Source of the DNA: Nematopogon swammerdamellus
Lineage: Eukaryota > Arthropoda > Insecta > Lepidoptera > Adelidae
Assembly: GCA_946902875.1 (NCBI GenBank)
Contig: OX336343.1
Span: 11,529,361-11,593,360, forward strand
DNA: 64,000 nucleotides
Reading direction: 5' to 3'
The translations under genes were made by a program, and so were the position numbers. Position 1 is the first letter of the stretch, and every line of letters begins with the position of its first letter. The notes beneath the pieces are model-generated. The model searched no databases, was not told the origin of the DNA, and saw only the letters and a list, made by a program, of their open reading frames with translations. Of the stretch, positions 55,027-64,000 are shown one piece after another.

Positions 55027-58000
55027 TTTTTTTTTTTTTTTTTTTTTTAGGTTCCAAAATAAATCTCGGCTATAAATGCCGAGGCATGTTCATTCTCTCT
55101 TTTCTTTCATACCTCAATGTCGGGTTTAGCGTCAACCCGACCCCGTGCCCGGACCGAACTCCAGGGACACGGGGGACACACGCCTTTCATTCCCTTATAG
55201 TTTTCTTTATTATTTATTTAATTTATTCAGTCTTGTGCATTACATTACAATAATAATAATATATTACAAATCATTTTATAGAAACATAGCTAAGCTAACT
55301 TTACTTTTTACATATTAACTACATATAACTACACACTACTTACATAACTAAACAACTAAGCGAGAGGGATTTAGTGATTGTGTTGAACTTTGTGGAGCGT
55401 TCTCTATCTCTTAGGGACTCTGGGCCCTAAGGGATGGAGAAGATGAGTACTATGGGGCTGATATTAACAAATTATTGTTAAAAGCCCTAAAAATAAACTA
55501 AAAAAAAATAAAAAAAAATACAGATTTGTTATTTACACTAATTTAACACATGACTACTAAAGAGAAAAACAAGATTAATCCCTACAATATTTACAAACAA
55601 GAGTTGCGTAACATGCAAAGCAAAGCTCAGGACTTATGTGCTGTTTTCCTTAGTTATTACCGCCATCACACCTTCACAGTAATTAAGGAACGACTCCCCC
55701 ACCCGGTCGTCGTTGTGGAGCAATGCGGCGTAGTTCCGAGGTTCAATTTTCATCCTGGCAGAATGCTCGAGATCATAGCGTTTGGCGGCAAATCTCGGGC
55801 ACTCTGACAGGATGTGTTCCATAGTTTGTGGAGACGTGTCGTCGCACGAGCATGAAGGCGAGTCCTTCAATTTGAAGCGGTGTAAATAGGCAGCAATTCC
55901 CCCATGACCGCTCCAGATTTGGGACCTCATGCTCATTTGGCGGACACCTACCAGATATTTATGGGCCACCCTCACGTTGGGGAAGAAGAGTTTGGTGACC
56001 TCTCCTGTGCTTGATAGGTCATACTGTTCCTGCTACCTTCTCACAGACTGATTGCGTGTGTGGTACTTCACGTACGATATCGGGAACTTGTCGTAAGCTG
56101 GGGCGGTTTTTACGTTGAGGGCGGCATGCTTCGCCAGCTCGTCGGCCCTCTCGTTGCCAGCCATACCGACGTGGGCTCTCACCCAAAATAATTGGAGAGA
56201 ACCCCCCTTGCCCGTAATTTCCGCCATAAGCTGGCGGATCTCGACAGCAAGGGGATGCGTGTTACCCGCGTCGGTCAAGATCTGGAGAGAGGACCTCGAG
56301 TCACTCAAGATACTGCACCGCCTTGAATCGCCTTTCGCGAATTCACAAGCCTTTTTAATCGCGAACATTTCGGCTTGAAAGACGGTGCAGTAGTTCGAGA
56401 GTTTGAAGCATGCCTTCCTGATTTCAGTCTCGCCGACCCAACAGGTATATGCCCCACCGACCAAGCCACTTATTTTGCTGCCGTCCGTGTAGATCCTGAC
56501 ATCCGCGATTGGGTCCCACTGTGCTTCCTCCTCGTTCTCCAGGCAGACGAAGCTGATCTCCTGCCTGTGGGCAGGGTGTTCCAGATCGAAGAGGCTACAC
56601 CTAGTTTCTAGTTGCCTGTCTGGCAGTAGGCCTGTAGCCCCTTCTTTCTTTGCGATGTAAAGTGTTGCTGCCTCTTGGATTCGCAAGCGCAGTGGGAGCA
56701 GTCGGGCAAGAATCAACACAGACGTCAACGAGGTGGTTCGGTGGGCTCTGGCGATACGCAAGCCGAAGCTCCGCTGCACTGCTTCGAGTCTGCGGTTTAT
56801 ATAGGCTTTTTCGGTGGCATCCACCCAGACGCTACTCGCGTAGAGCACAATAGGCTCAATAACAGCTACGTAGATGAGCCTTACCACTTCGCTATTTAGA
56901 CCCCAAGTGGGCCTGACAGCCCTGCTCACACCGTTAAATATTGCCGTGGTTTTGGCGCAGAGTGCACCAACATGCTGACTCCATGTGAGGCCAGAGTCTA
57001 TGGTCAGCCCCAGCAGTTTGATGGACGGTTTTATTTCCACGTGTACACCGTCCATTGTGAAAAAGGGCTGACCATACTTAAGCTTTTTTGTGACCAGTAA
57101 AGCATGGGTCTTGTGTGGCGCAAACCTCAGCTTGTTTTCCGCCCCCCACCTGGAGATTTCCGAGAGGGCCCTGTTCACCTGCGTCTCTAGTCCTTGGGAG
57201 TCGGGATCGCTGACTATCAGGATTATATCGTCGGCGAATGCCTGAATGTGGATTCCCAGGCCAGCTATCAGGTCAAGAAGAGAGTCCAGGATAAGCCCTG
57301 GATGCATCCTTTATTTGTTGCTCTGGGTGCCTCAGCCCCAGCATACTGTACCATGACCGTGCGGTCACTGAGGTAGCTGGAGATGAGGCCAAACAGATTA
57401 CCCGGACAACTCTTCCGCAGAAGCTGCGCTCTGATAGCCGGCCACCAAGCGTTGTCGAACGCTCCTTCGATATCCAAAGAGACCAGCGCAACCAAGTGCT
57501 TTCTGGCAAGGCCCTCGCGGATCCTCAGCAGAGCGGCGTATAGTGCATCCTCCGTCGATCGCTGGGGCATGAAACCGTATTGGTGTGCGCTTAGTAGGCC
57601 TTTTCTGCCCAGCCTCCACAGCAAGCGGGTGGCAAACATTTTCTCTACCAGTTTGCCCAGCACTGGCAGCAGCCCTATCGGCCTATAGGATTTGGGAGCA
57701 GAGTAGTCCTCTTTTCCGGGCTTTGGAACAACTCGGATAACCGCCTCCTTCCAGATCTTCGGGAAGAAATGCACCCTAAGGCAGACATTGGCAAGGGACA
57801 GAAACAGGTCTCTGTTTGCATTTATCGCCCTGCTGCATATGTCGGAGGTGAGTCCGTCCGCACCTGGGGCCTTCTTGGGGTTCATGCCCTTCAGGACGGT
57901 GTCGAGCTCCATCTGTGTGAAGGGCGGCTCCTGATCATTGTCGACAGCGCTGTTATCATCAGCGAAGCGTCTGGTTCGGCTATGGGCTGGGTCCTCGCCA

Positions 58001-58373
58001 GAGATGGAGTCCTGAGGATAAAAAGTCTCGGCCAGCAGCCGAGCCGAGCCCTCAGGGTCGAGGAATTCACCATTGTTATCCTTCAGCAGTTCCTCTTCCT
58101 TCACCCTTCCGCCGTATCTGAGGACTCGGTAGACTCCGTCCCAGACGCTTTCGCCGTCCTGCCTGCTGCAGAAGTGTTTCCAACTCTCAGTCTGCGCTTT
58201 TGAAATGGCCAGTTTATAGGCTTCCAGCGCCGCAATATACCTGGCTGCAACAGTTGGTTTCCGAACTGAGGAGGCCACCCTCAGGCGTCGCCTGCACCTC
58301 AGTGTTTCGGCCCGAGCATTATCCACCTCACTGTTCCACCACACGTAGCCTTTGGTCGTCCTTGCCCTTGCAA
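55027..58373 (-). pseudogene. TRAS-like LINE, copy L2, longest copy
   Basis: Minus strand. 58373-57268 encodes the N-terminal half of RT (WWNSEVDNAR, KKAPGADGLTSDI, KSYRPIGLLPVLGKLVEK, YGFMPQRSTEDA, VSLDIEGAFDN). After GCIQG a short deletion removes the conserved QGS..GP box and shifts frame; the next frame runs from 57307 through FADDIILI and a full RNase H. A Trp codon near 56036 is replaced by TAG, after which the same frame continues from 56032 to 55634 with the CSCDDTSPQTMEHILSEC knuckle. So one frameshifting deletion and one nonsense change. 3' UTR 55049-55633 has the CTCGGC/GCCGAG stem-loop. Inactive. The endonuclease domain is missing; the 5' side is cut by a Harbinger-like element. 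Confidence 0.85.
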
Positions 58374-59603
58374 GAGGTAATAGCAGCCTTTACACTAGAC
58401 AGATCGGAACGCGCTCCCGGGAACGCAGTCCGAACCGCGCGCTGGAACGCGCTCCAACTCGACAGTTTGGACTGCGTTCCGAACCGCAGCGCTAAAATAC
58501 GCACAATTTGGTGCAACAGTTTTGAACGCGCTCCGAACTGCCTTTATTCGTCGCGCGCGCCGAACTGCAAGTGTAAAGCCAATTTTGAGAGTTTGGCGCG
58601 CGGTTCGGACTGGCGCGTGGAGTGTCCCCGTTGCACAAAAGTTTTGCTTCAGATCTGAGTAGACACGGACTCTCCTGAGGTCGTAATCGCTCTAGCTGGC
58701 TTATTAGCCACTTTAAACCTTGAGGGCAAATATCATTTTGAGGTGCAACAGTAATTACTAACCTATTATCAGCTATTCCTTACTTAGGAACTACATTAGT
58801 AAATTGAATTTGAGGGGGATTTGCAGTAAGTAATGCCACAATAATAAACCTAAACGAAGAATGCGGGAAAAAACGTATAGACGTCGTTTTGGCCACATAC
58901 TCATGTTAAGTGAACTGCATGAAAACTATCCAGAAGATTACAAAAATTACTTTCGGATGGACAGTGCCAGCTTTGATTATTTACTTGCTATAGTGTATTC
59001 AAAAATTAAAAAGAGAAATATAGTATTTCTGCCCTGGCTTTAAGTTTTTTTTTTATTGAAAAAAAAAATACGTAAATAATACGTAAATACGTAAATACGT
59101 AAAAAAATTAAGTATAATAATACCCGACTTATATTATATTAATATAAGCATTTTAAAGATATTTCGTTTTTTTTTTATAAATTCTTTTTATATTTTATTT
59201 TAATAATTTAATTAAAAATTAAAATAAAATATTTTAAGAGAAAGTTTAAAAATATTTTTTATAATAAAAAATAAATTATTAAAAAATATAAAATTTATAT
59301 TATTTATTATTTTTAAAATAGTATTTCTAAGACTTGGTCTTCCACAAAGCAGGATGAGATATAAATATTAAAATGAATTCGGTGAGCAGGTACTTCCACA
59401 GTCCAAACCGACATTTTGGAGCGTCCTTGCTTTACACGTGGTGCTTTTTAGAACGCGCGCCAAACTCTGACACATCTGCGCGCGCCGAAGCGAGAGTTTG
59501 GAATGCACGCCACTTGCCTTTACACTCACAGTTTAGAGCGCGGTTCGGAGTGGCGCGTGGTGAGGCGCGCGGTCCGAACTCTTAGTGTAAAGGCCGCTAT
59601 TGC
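58374..59603. mobile_element. Harbinger-like DNA transposon derivative
   Basis: Ends AGCAGCCTTTACACTA (left) and TAGTGTAAAGGCCGCT (right) are inverted copies, with GCGCGxGTTCGGA-type subterminal repeats in both arms. At 58861-59043 on the + strand a frame reads ELHENYPEDYKNYFRMDSAS then FDYLLAIVYSKIKK, resembling the N-terminal part of PIF/Harbinger transposases; it then stops, and the catalytic part is replaced by AT-rich DNA (59041-59330). Non-autonomous. It interrupts the 5' part of LINE copy L2. Target duplication unclear (TA possible). Confidence 0.7.
58861..59043 (+). pseudogene. Harbinger transposase N-terminal fragment
   Basis: 60 codons with a 'F...L..L......Y.NYFRM....FDYLL..V...I.K' pattern known from PIF/Harbinger (HARBI1-like) transposases. 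The DDE catalytic residues are not encoded. It ends in a stop just before poly-T/AT-rich DNA. Confidence 0.55.
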
Positions 59604-59608
59604 GACGG

Positions 59609-59660
59609 TTAGGTTAGGTTAGGTTAGGTTAGGTTAGGTTAGGTTAGGTTAGGTTAGGTT
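59609..59660 (+). repeat. TTAGG telomere-type array
   Basis: About ten TTAGG units between the remnant of L2's 5' side ('attgcgacgg') and the poly-A end of LINE copy L3. Confidence 0.95.
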
Positions 59661-60036
59661 TTTTTTTTTTTTTATTTAATAAGTACACCTCGGCTGTTCT
59701 TGCCGAGTCTTTTTCACACCATTCGCTACATCTCTCCATCATGCACCCTGGTTCCAGCAGGAGTGCAGGTTCCTTCTCTTTTATACGTTTATTTATTTTC
59801 TCTTACAAATATAATTCCTTAACTAAACATATGTAGGCCACACAGTTCCTATCGGCGTTATGGCGGCTCAGAAAATAGAAACAATAATAGATACAGTTAG
59901 AAATATAATGTACAAAAATATGTTAGATGTATCCAACGGGAGCAACTCCTTCGGCTCACGTAGGAGCGTCCCTCACCAGCGAGTCACTACGCTGCATGCC
60001 TCCCCGGTGAGTCACCACGCTACGCGCTCCTCACCG
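59661..60036 (-). mobile_element. TRAS-like LINE 3' end, copy L3
   Basis: Poly-T at 59659-59673, then the stem-loop CTCGGCTGTTCTTGCCGAG and CACCCTGGTTCCAGCAGGAG, the last also found in the L1 3' UTR at 52950. The distal part (59930-60036) contains a repeated GAGTCACxACGCT word and no LINE coding sequence. Confidence 0.65.
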
Positions 60037-60157
60037 GTTAGGTTAGGTTAGGTTAGGTTAGGTTAGGTTAGGTTAGGTTAGGTTAGGTTAGGTTAGGTTA
60101 GGTTAGGTTAGGTTAGGTTAGGTTAGGTTAGGTTAGGTTAGGTTAGGTTAGGTTAGG
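60037..60157 (+). repeat. TTAGG telomere-type array
   Basis: About 24 perfect TTAGG units before the poly-A end of LINE copy L4. Confidence 0.97.
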
Positions 60158-62206
60158 TTTTTTTTTTTTTTTTTATAGTTCCGATAAAAGATCTCGGCTA
60201 TAAATGCCGAGGAATGGTCATTCAGTCGCACCTTTCATTCCTCATTGTCGGGTTCAGTGTCAACCCGACCCCGTGCCCGGACCGAACTCCAGGGTCACGG
60301 GGGACACAAGCAGTTCACTCCATCTATTTATTATTATTTATATATTTCGTACATCAAATTATTAATATTAATTTAAACTAACAACTACATTAATACACTA
60401 CTTAAAACAATAGACTTACATAAATTTTATATAACAGCAGCATTAACACATACTATTTATACACTTATTTATAGACATCTTACTTATAACATTAAACTTA
60501 ATTAAATTCCATTAAACAATGCACAAACTTATTACTACAATTGACTATATACAACTTACATCTTTATACATTCTACGTACTGTTCTCCCTGGTAATTATT
60601 GCCATTATTTCTTCGCAAAACAGTTTGAACGCCTCCCCCACGTTCTCATCGCCAGTTAGCAGAGCCGAGAAATTGTCTGGTTTTATATCCATCTTGGCAA
60701 AGCGCTCGAGACTGCAACGCTTGGCGGAAAATCTCGGGCACTCTGACAAGATGTGCACAATACTCTGCGGGGACGTCCCGTCGCACGAGCACGAGGGAGA
60801 GTCCCTGAGCTTGAACCTGCTATACCTCCATGCCCGCTCCAGATCTGACTCCTCGTGCTCGTTAGACGGACACCGGCCAGGTATTTAAAGGAGGCAGCGA
60901 CGTTGGGGAAGAAGATCCGTGTAACCCCACCCGTCTTGGACTCATCGTACTGCTGCTGCCAGCTCCCCACTGACAGCCTTCTCGTGTGGTACCTAACGTA
61001 CGACACGGTAAACCTGTCATAAGCGGGGGCGGTTTTAGCGTGTTGGGCGGCATGCTTCGCCAGCTCGTCCGCCCTCTCGTTGCCAGCCGTGCCGACGTGT
61101 GCTCTAACCCAAAATAATTTGAGTGAGCCCCCCCTGCTGGAGATCTCCGCCATTAGCCGGCGAATCTCAACAGCAAGAGGGTGCGTGCTGCCCGCGTCGG
61201 TCAACAGCTGGAGAGAGGACATCGAGTCGCTCAGAATACTGCACCGCCTCGACTCGCCTTTTGCGAATTCGCACGCCTTTTTGATGGCGAACATTTCGGC
61301 TTGGAAGACGGTGCAGTAGTCCGAGAGTTTGAAACATGCCTTTTTTATTTCGGCTTCGCCGACCCAACAGGTATAGGCGCCACCGACATGGCCGCCAATC
61401 TTACTTCCATCCGTGTAGATTCTGACATCCTCGCTGGGGTCCCACTGCGCTTCCTCCTCCTTTTCCAGGCAGGTGAAAGTTATCACCTGCCTAAGAGCAG
61501 GATGCTCAAGATCGAAGGGGCTACACCTGGCTTCAAGTTGCCTGCCAGGTAGTAAATCCGTAGCCCCTTCTTTCCTGACGACGTATAGGGATGCTGCCTC
61601 CCTTATACGCAGGCGCAGTGGCAGCAGTCGGGCCAGAATCAGCACGGATGTCAGTGAAGTGGTGCGGTGAGCCCTGGCCACTCTTATGCCGAAGCTCCGC
61701 TGCACCGCGTCGAGCTTTCGGACGATGTAGGCCTTGTCGGTGGCGTCCACCCATACGCTACTGGCATACAGCATTATAGGCTCAATTACAGAAATGTAAA
61801 TGAGCCTTACGATGGCACTATTCAGCCCCCAAGTGGACCTTGCGGCTCGGCTGACGCTATTGAATATGCCAGACGCCTTGGCACAGAGCGCGGAGACATG
61901 CTGACTCCAGGTGAGCTTCTCATCAATGATCAGCCCCAGCAGCCTGATGGACGGCCTTATTTCGACTTGTACGCCGTCCATCAAAAACAGGGGCTTTTCA
62001 TATTTGAGCCTTCGGGTCACCAACAATGCATGGGTTTTATGGGGCGCGAACCTCAGCTTGTTGGCGACCCCCCACCCGGAGATATCCGAGAGGGCCCTAT
62101 TGACCTGCCCCTCTAGCCGTCGGGAGTCCTGATCGCTTGCGATCAGGATAATGTCGTCGGCAAACGCCTGGATGTAAATATCCAAGCCAGCTATCAGGTC
62201 CAGAAG
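60158..62206 (-). pseudogene. TRAS-like LINE, copy L4 (same 5' truncation as L1)
   Basis: The minus-strand frame from 62206 encodes AFADDIILIASDQDSRR, the thumb and a complete RNase H, nearly identical to L1. At about 60815-60820 a 13-bp deletion relative to L1 shifts frame; the true C-terminus continues in another frame from 60758 (MHILSECPRFSAKRCSLER) to 60573. Downstream of that point the sequence is much less like L1, and the 3' UTR (60177-60572) matches L2 (GTCAACCCGACCCCGTGCCC, CCGAACTCCAGGGTCACGG). The 5' junction is at the same base as in L1. Inactive. Confidence 0.8.
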
Positions 62207-62258
62207 AGGTAGGTTAGGTTAGGTTAGGTTAGGTTAGGTTAGGTTAGGTTAGGTTAGG
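62207..62258 (+). repeat. TTAGG telomere-type array
   Basis: About ten units; the first is shortened (AGGTAGG) at the LINE junction. Confidence 0.95.
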
Positions 62259-62557
62259 TTTTTTTTTTTTTTTTTATTATGAATAGCTTTATTTTCCATA
62301 GACACAGAGTCCATGCTCTTTTCTGCATAGGTTAACATATTATTACTTCTTATTTAGAATACACGCTACAAGGTTTGCTGATACTGTTACTGTTATGCTG
62401 TGGGGTTTCTTTCTGTCTTGATTTTTTTTTTTTTTTTTTTGTTATCGTAAATATTTATTTTATTCCATATTATTTATTTATTTATGTATATATGTTGTTT
62501 TTGTGTTTATTTTTTTTTTTTTTGTTATTTTATTATTATTATAATTATTTTTTTATT
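62259..62557 (-). mobile_element. Different retroelement 3' end in TTAGG array, copy L5
   Basis: Poly-T at 62259-62275, then 'tattatgaatagctttatt'. On the minus strand this gives an AATAAAGC signal about 20 bases before the A tail. It lacks the CTCGGC/GCCGAG stem-loop, so it belongs to another family. The rest is T-rich low-complexity DNA with no coding part. Confidence 0.45.
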
Positions 62558-62771
62558 GGTTAGGTTAGGTTAGGTTAGGTTAGGTTAGGTTAGGTTAGGT
62601 TAGGTTAGGTTAGGTTAGGTTAGGTTAGGTTAGGTTAGGTTAGGTTAGGTTAGGTTAGGTTAGGTTAGGTTAGGTTAGGTTAGGTTAGGTTAGGTTAGGT
62701 TAGGTTAGGTTAGATTAGGTTAGGTTAGGTGAGGTTAGGTTAGGTTAGGTTAGGTTAGGTTAGGTTAGGTT
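62558..62771 (+). repeat. Longest TTAGG telomere-type array
   Basis: About 42 units with variants TTAGA and GTGAGG near 62711-62731. It ends in TTTTATCTCAG and unique DNA, so it does not run to a chromosome end inside this window. Confidence 0.97.
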
Positions 62772-63169
62772 TTATCTCAGTTTTATCTGTGCGCCAGCTT
62801 GGCCGAAAAGTTATTAAGTTCTTAATTTTTTTAACTTTTAATAATAATAACTAGGTAGGTTTTATGAAGATTTTACGTTTTAAAATGTGACCTGATTATG
62901 TTATTGAGAGCCTTTATAAATAAACTATTTTTATTCTCAGTTTATCTGTTTTATTTTTCATTCATTTAACAAATTTTATAGTTTAAATGTTAATTTTCAT
63001 ACATTTCCTGGTACTTTTTAGGAATTTCATATAATACCCAGGAAATATAATATACATTTCCTGGGAAATGTGAGTATTTTAGAACCTTTGCAAAAATTAT
63101 TTTACACATTTCCTAAATTGGCTCGGCTTTGTATACATTTCATACGAAATGTGTACAATTCCTAGATTT
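62772..63169. other. Right interior of composite element
   Basis: AT-rich, without a gene. 62995-63186 is dense in ACATTTCCT-type words in both directions, mirroring 51829-51965. Confidence 0.5.
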
Positions 63170-63186
63170 CATACATTTCCGGTAAC

Positions 63187-64000
63187 ATTATATGTACATC
63201 ATACCGGTATGCGCAATTTGCTGTTGACTATCATGTCACCTATCACTATTAGGCACGACATTTATTTCTTTATCAGAACATCATAATAATTATGTTCAAT
63301 CCGGAATAAATGGTGTACATTCTATGGATAAAGTTTCAATATTATTTATGCAGAAAAATCTGTCCGCATTGTTGGGTTTTTGTAAAAAAACTTACAAAGC
63401 AATGTAACACATGGCTCCCTCCAGCCTCCGTTACCCCTCCGTTAGTTAGGGAAGTAGGGAACTTCCCTCCTGCGAAGCCTCCAGGGACCACCGGCCGCCC
63501 CGCCACCGCCTCCGCCGTACCTGGCCGCCCTAATGTTGGCGGTCTTGGACTTTGACAAGTTGTGTTGTAGCGTTACGAGATACGTAAACATGTAAGTATG
63601 AATCACTCCGGGACCCGGATGATGGATGTCTTCTATTTAGAAGAGATAGTTTTTGTAAGAAAAGTTTCACATTACACATAGAAGAGATGAAGTTTTAGTA
63701 CATAATGTCTGTGGGGAGTAGTAAACTATAATCATATAAGTAATGAGAATACTCCGTCGAACGTCTAAGTGAAAAAATAATTGGGTATTCCCAGATGTCT
63801 ACGAACACTGCTAACTGCTTCTTGTGCAGGTGGAACGGTGCCAACATTGGAGCTTTGTTTTAATCCTCACTTAAGTGCATTCGTTACCTTAACTTGATGA
63901 AAAATAATTTTACTTTTCACACAGTTTGAAGTTAGGAGTTTCAATATTTGTCTGGGAAATAGTTGAATATTTTTAGTACCAAAGTTGTAGAATTATAGCT
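63187..64000. other. Right flank, unannotated
   Basis: A GC-richer segment at 63415-63545 (CCAGCCTCCGTTACCCCTCC, CCGCCCCGCCACCGCCTCCG) may be a repeat or exon, but no frame has supporting splice signals. The rest is AT-rich. Confidence 0.35.

Larger units (their letters stand above)
51829..63186. mobile_element. Composite element: inverted repeats enclosing telomeric repeats and LINEs
   Basis: GTTACCGGAAATGTATG at 51829-51845 is inverted exactly at 63170-63186. Just inside both ends are repeated, inverted ACATTTCCT/AGGAAATGT words (for example CACATTTCCTAGGAATTTC near 51935 and TACATTTCCTGGGAAATGTG near 63052), as in subterminal binding sites of DNA transposons. The 11.36-kb interior holds TTAGG blocks, same-direction LINEs and a Harbinger-like element. 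No transposase for the outer frame is seen and no target duplication could be fixed (left flank ...gtgtattt, right flank attatatg...). Superfamily unknown. Confidence 0.55.

Noticed and set aside
59860..60051. Plus-strand frame MAAQKIETIIDTVRN...
   Set aside because: 63 codons in a LINE 3' remnant, ending in repeat DNA, with no domain or splice support.
52136..62771. True chromosome end
   Set aside because: TTAGG blocks are short and interrupted, and are followed by over 1.2 kb of non-telomeric DNA to the window end; it may still be subtelomeric.

Overview
The window looks like nuclear DNA of a lepidopteran insect. The evidence is (TTAGG)n telomere-type repeats carrying reverse-transcriptase LINEs in the orientation typical of TRAS elements, an RTE LINE with a TGAC tail, Helitron-like repeats ending CTAG|T, and many short interspersed repeats in a moderately AT-rich background with small GC-rich exons. 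There is no bacterial-type gene organisation. Most open frames here are transposon remnants or by-products of tandem repeats.

One host gene can be assembled from exons on the + strand (25010-34934). Four coding exons join with matching splice phases into a protein of about 134 residues: signal peptide, Gly/Gln/Pro/Ala-rich stretch, Arg-rich segment, one membrane span and a short Cys-containing tail. I do not recognise the family. Its first intron is filled by about 24 tandem copies of the start-codon/signal-peptide/splice-donor segment itself. Its second intron holds the C-terminal half of an R2/R4-type (restriction-like endonuclease) LINE and several MITEs. A further GC3-rich open segment (34475-34568) may be an alternative exon.

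Layout: 1-5300, mostly unannotated AT-rich DNA with a few LINE/SINE remnants. 5303-7493, a 28-bp minisatellite with several higher-order periods, split by a SINE that carries both tRNA-like and 5S-rRNA-like promoter segments. 7650-24850, dispersed repeats (SINE, LINE 3' ends, an RTE C-terminus, Helitron-like pieces, a foldback element, a hAT-type MITE with 8-bp target duplication). 25010-34934, the host gene. 34935-51800, downstream DNA with MITEs, SINEs, a long TATG microsatellite and a Helitron-like region containing an approximately 70-bp tandem array with an internal inversion.

51829-63186 is the most unusual segment. A perfect 17-bp terminal inverted repeat and subterminal ACATTTCC-type motifs bracket about 11.4 kb containing at least six blocks of TTAGG-like repeats and at least five LINE copies, all in the same orientation, most sharing a 3'-terminal stem-loop. 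One LINE copy is interrupted by a Harbinger-like element. It reads as telomere-type DNA, with its resident retrotransposons, carried inside a transposon-like frame at a non-terminal position. All functional statements come from reading motifs by eye; no database search or alignment program was run.
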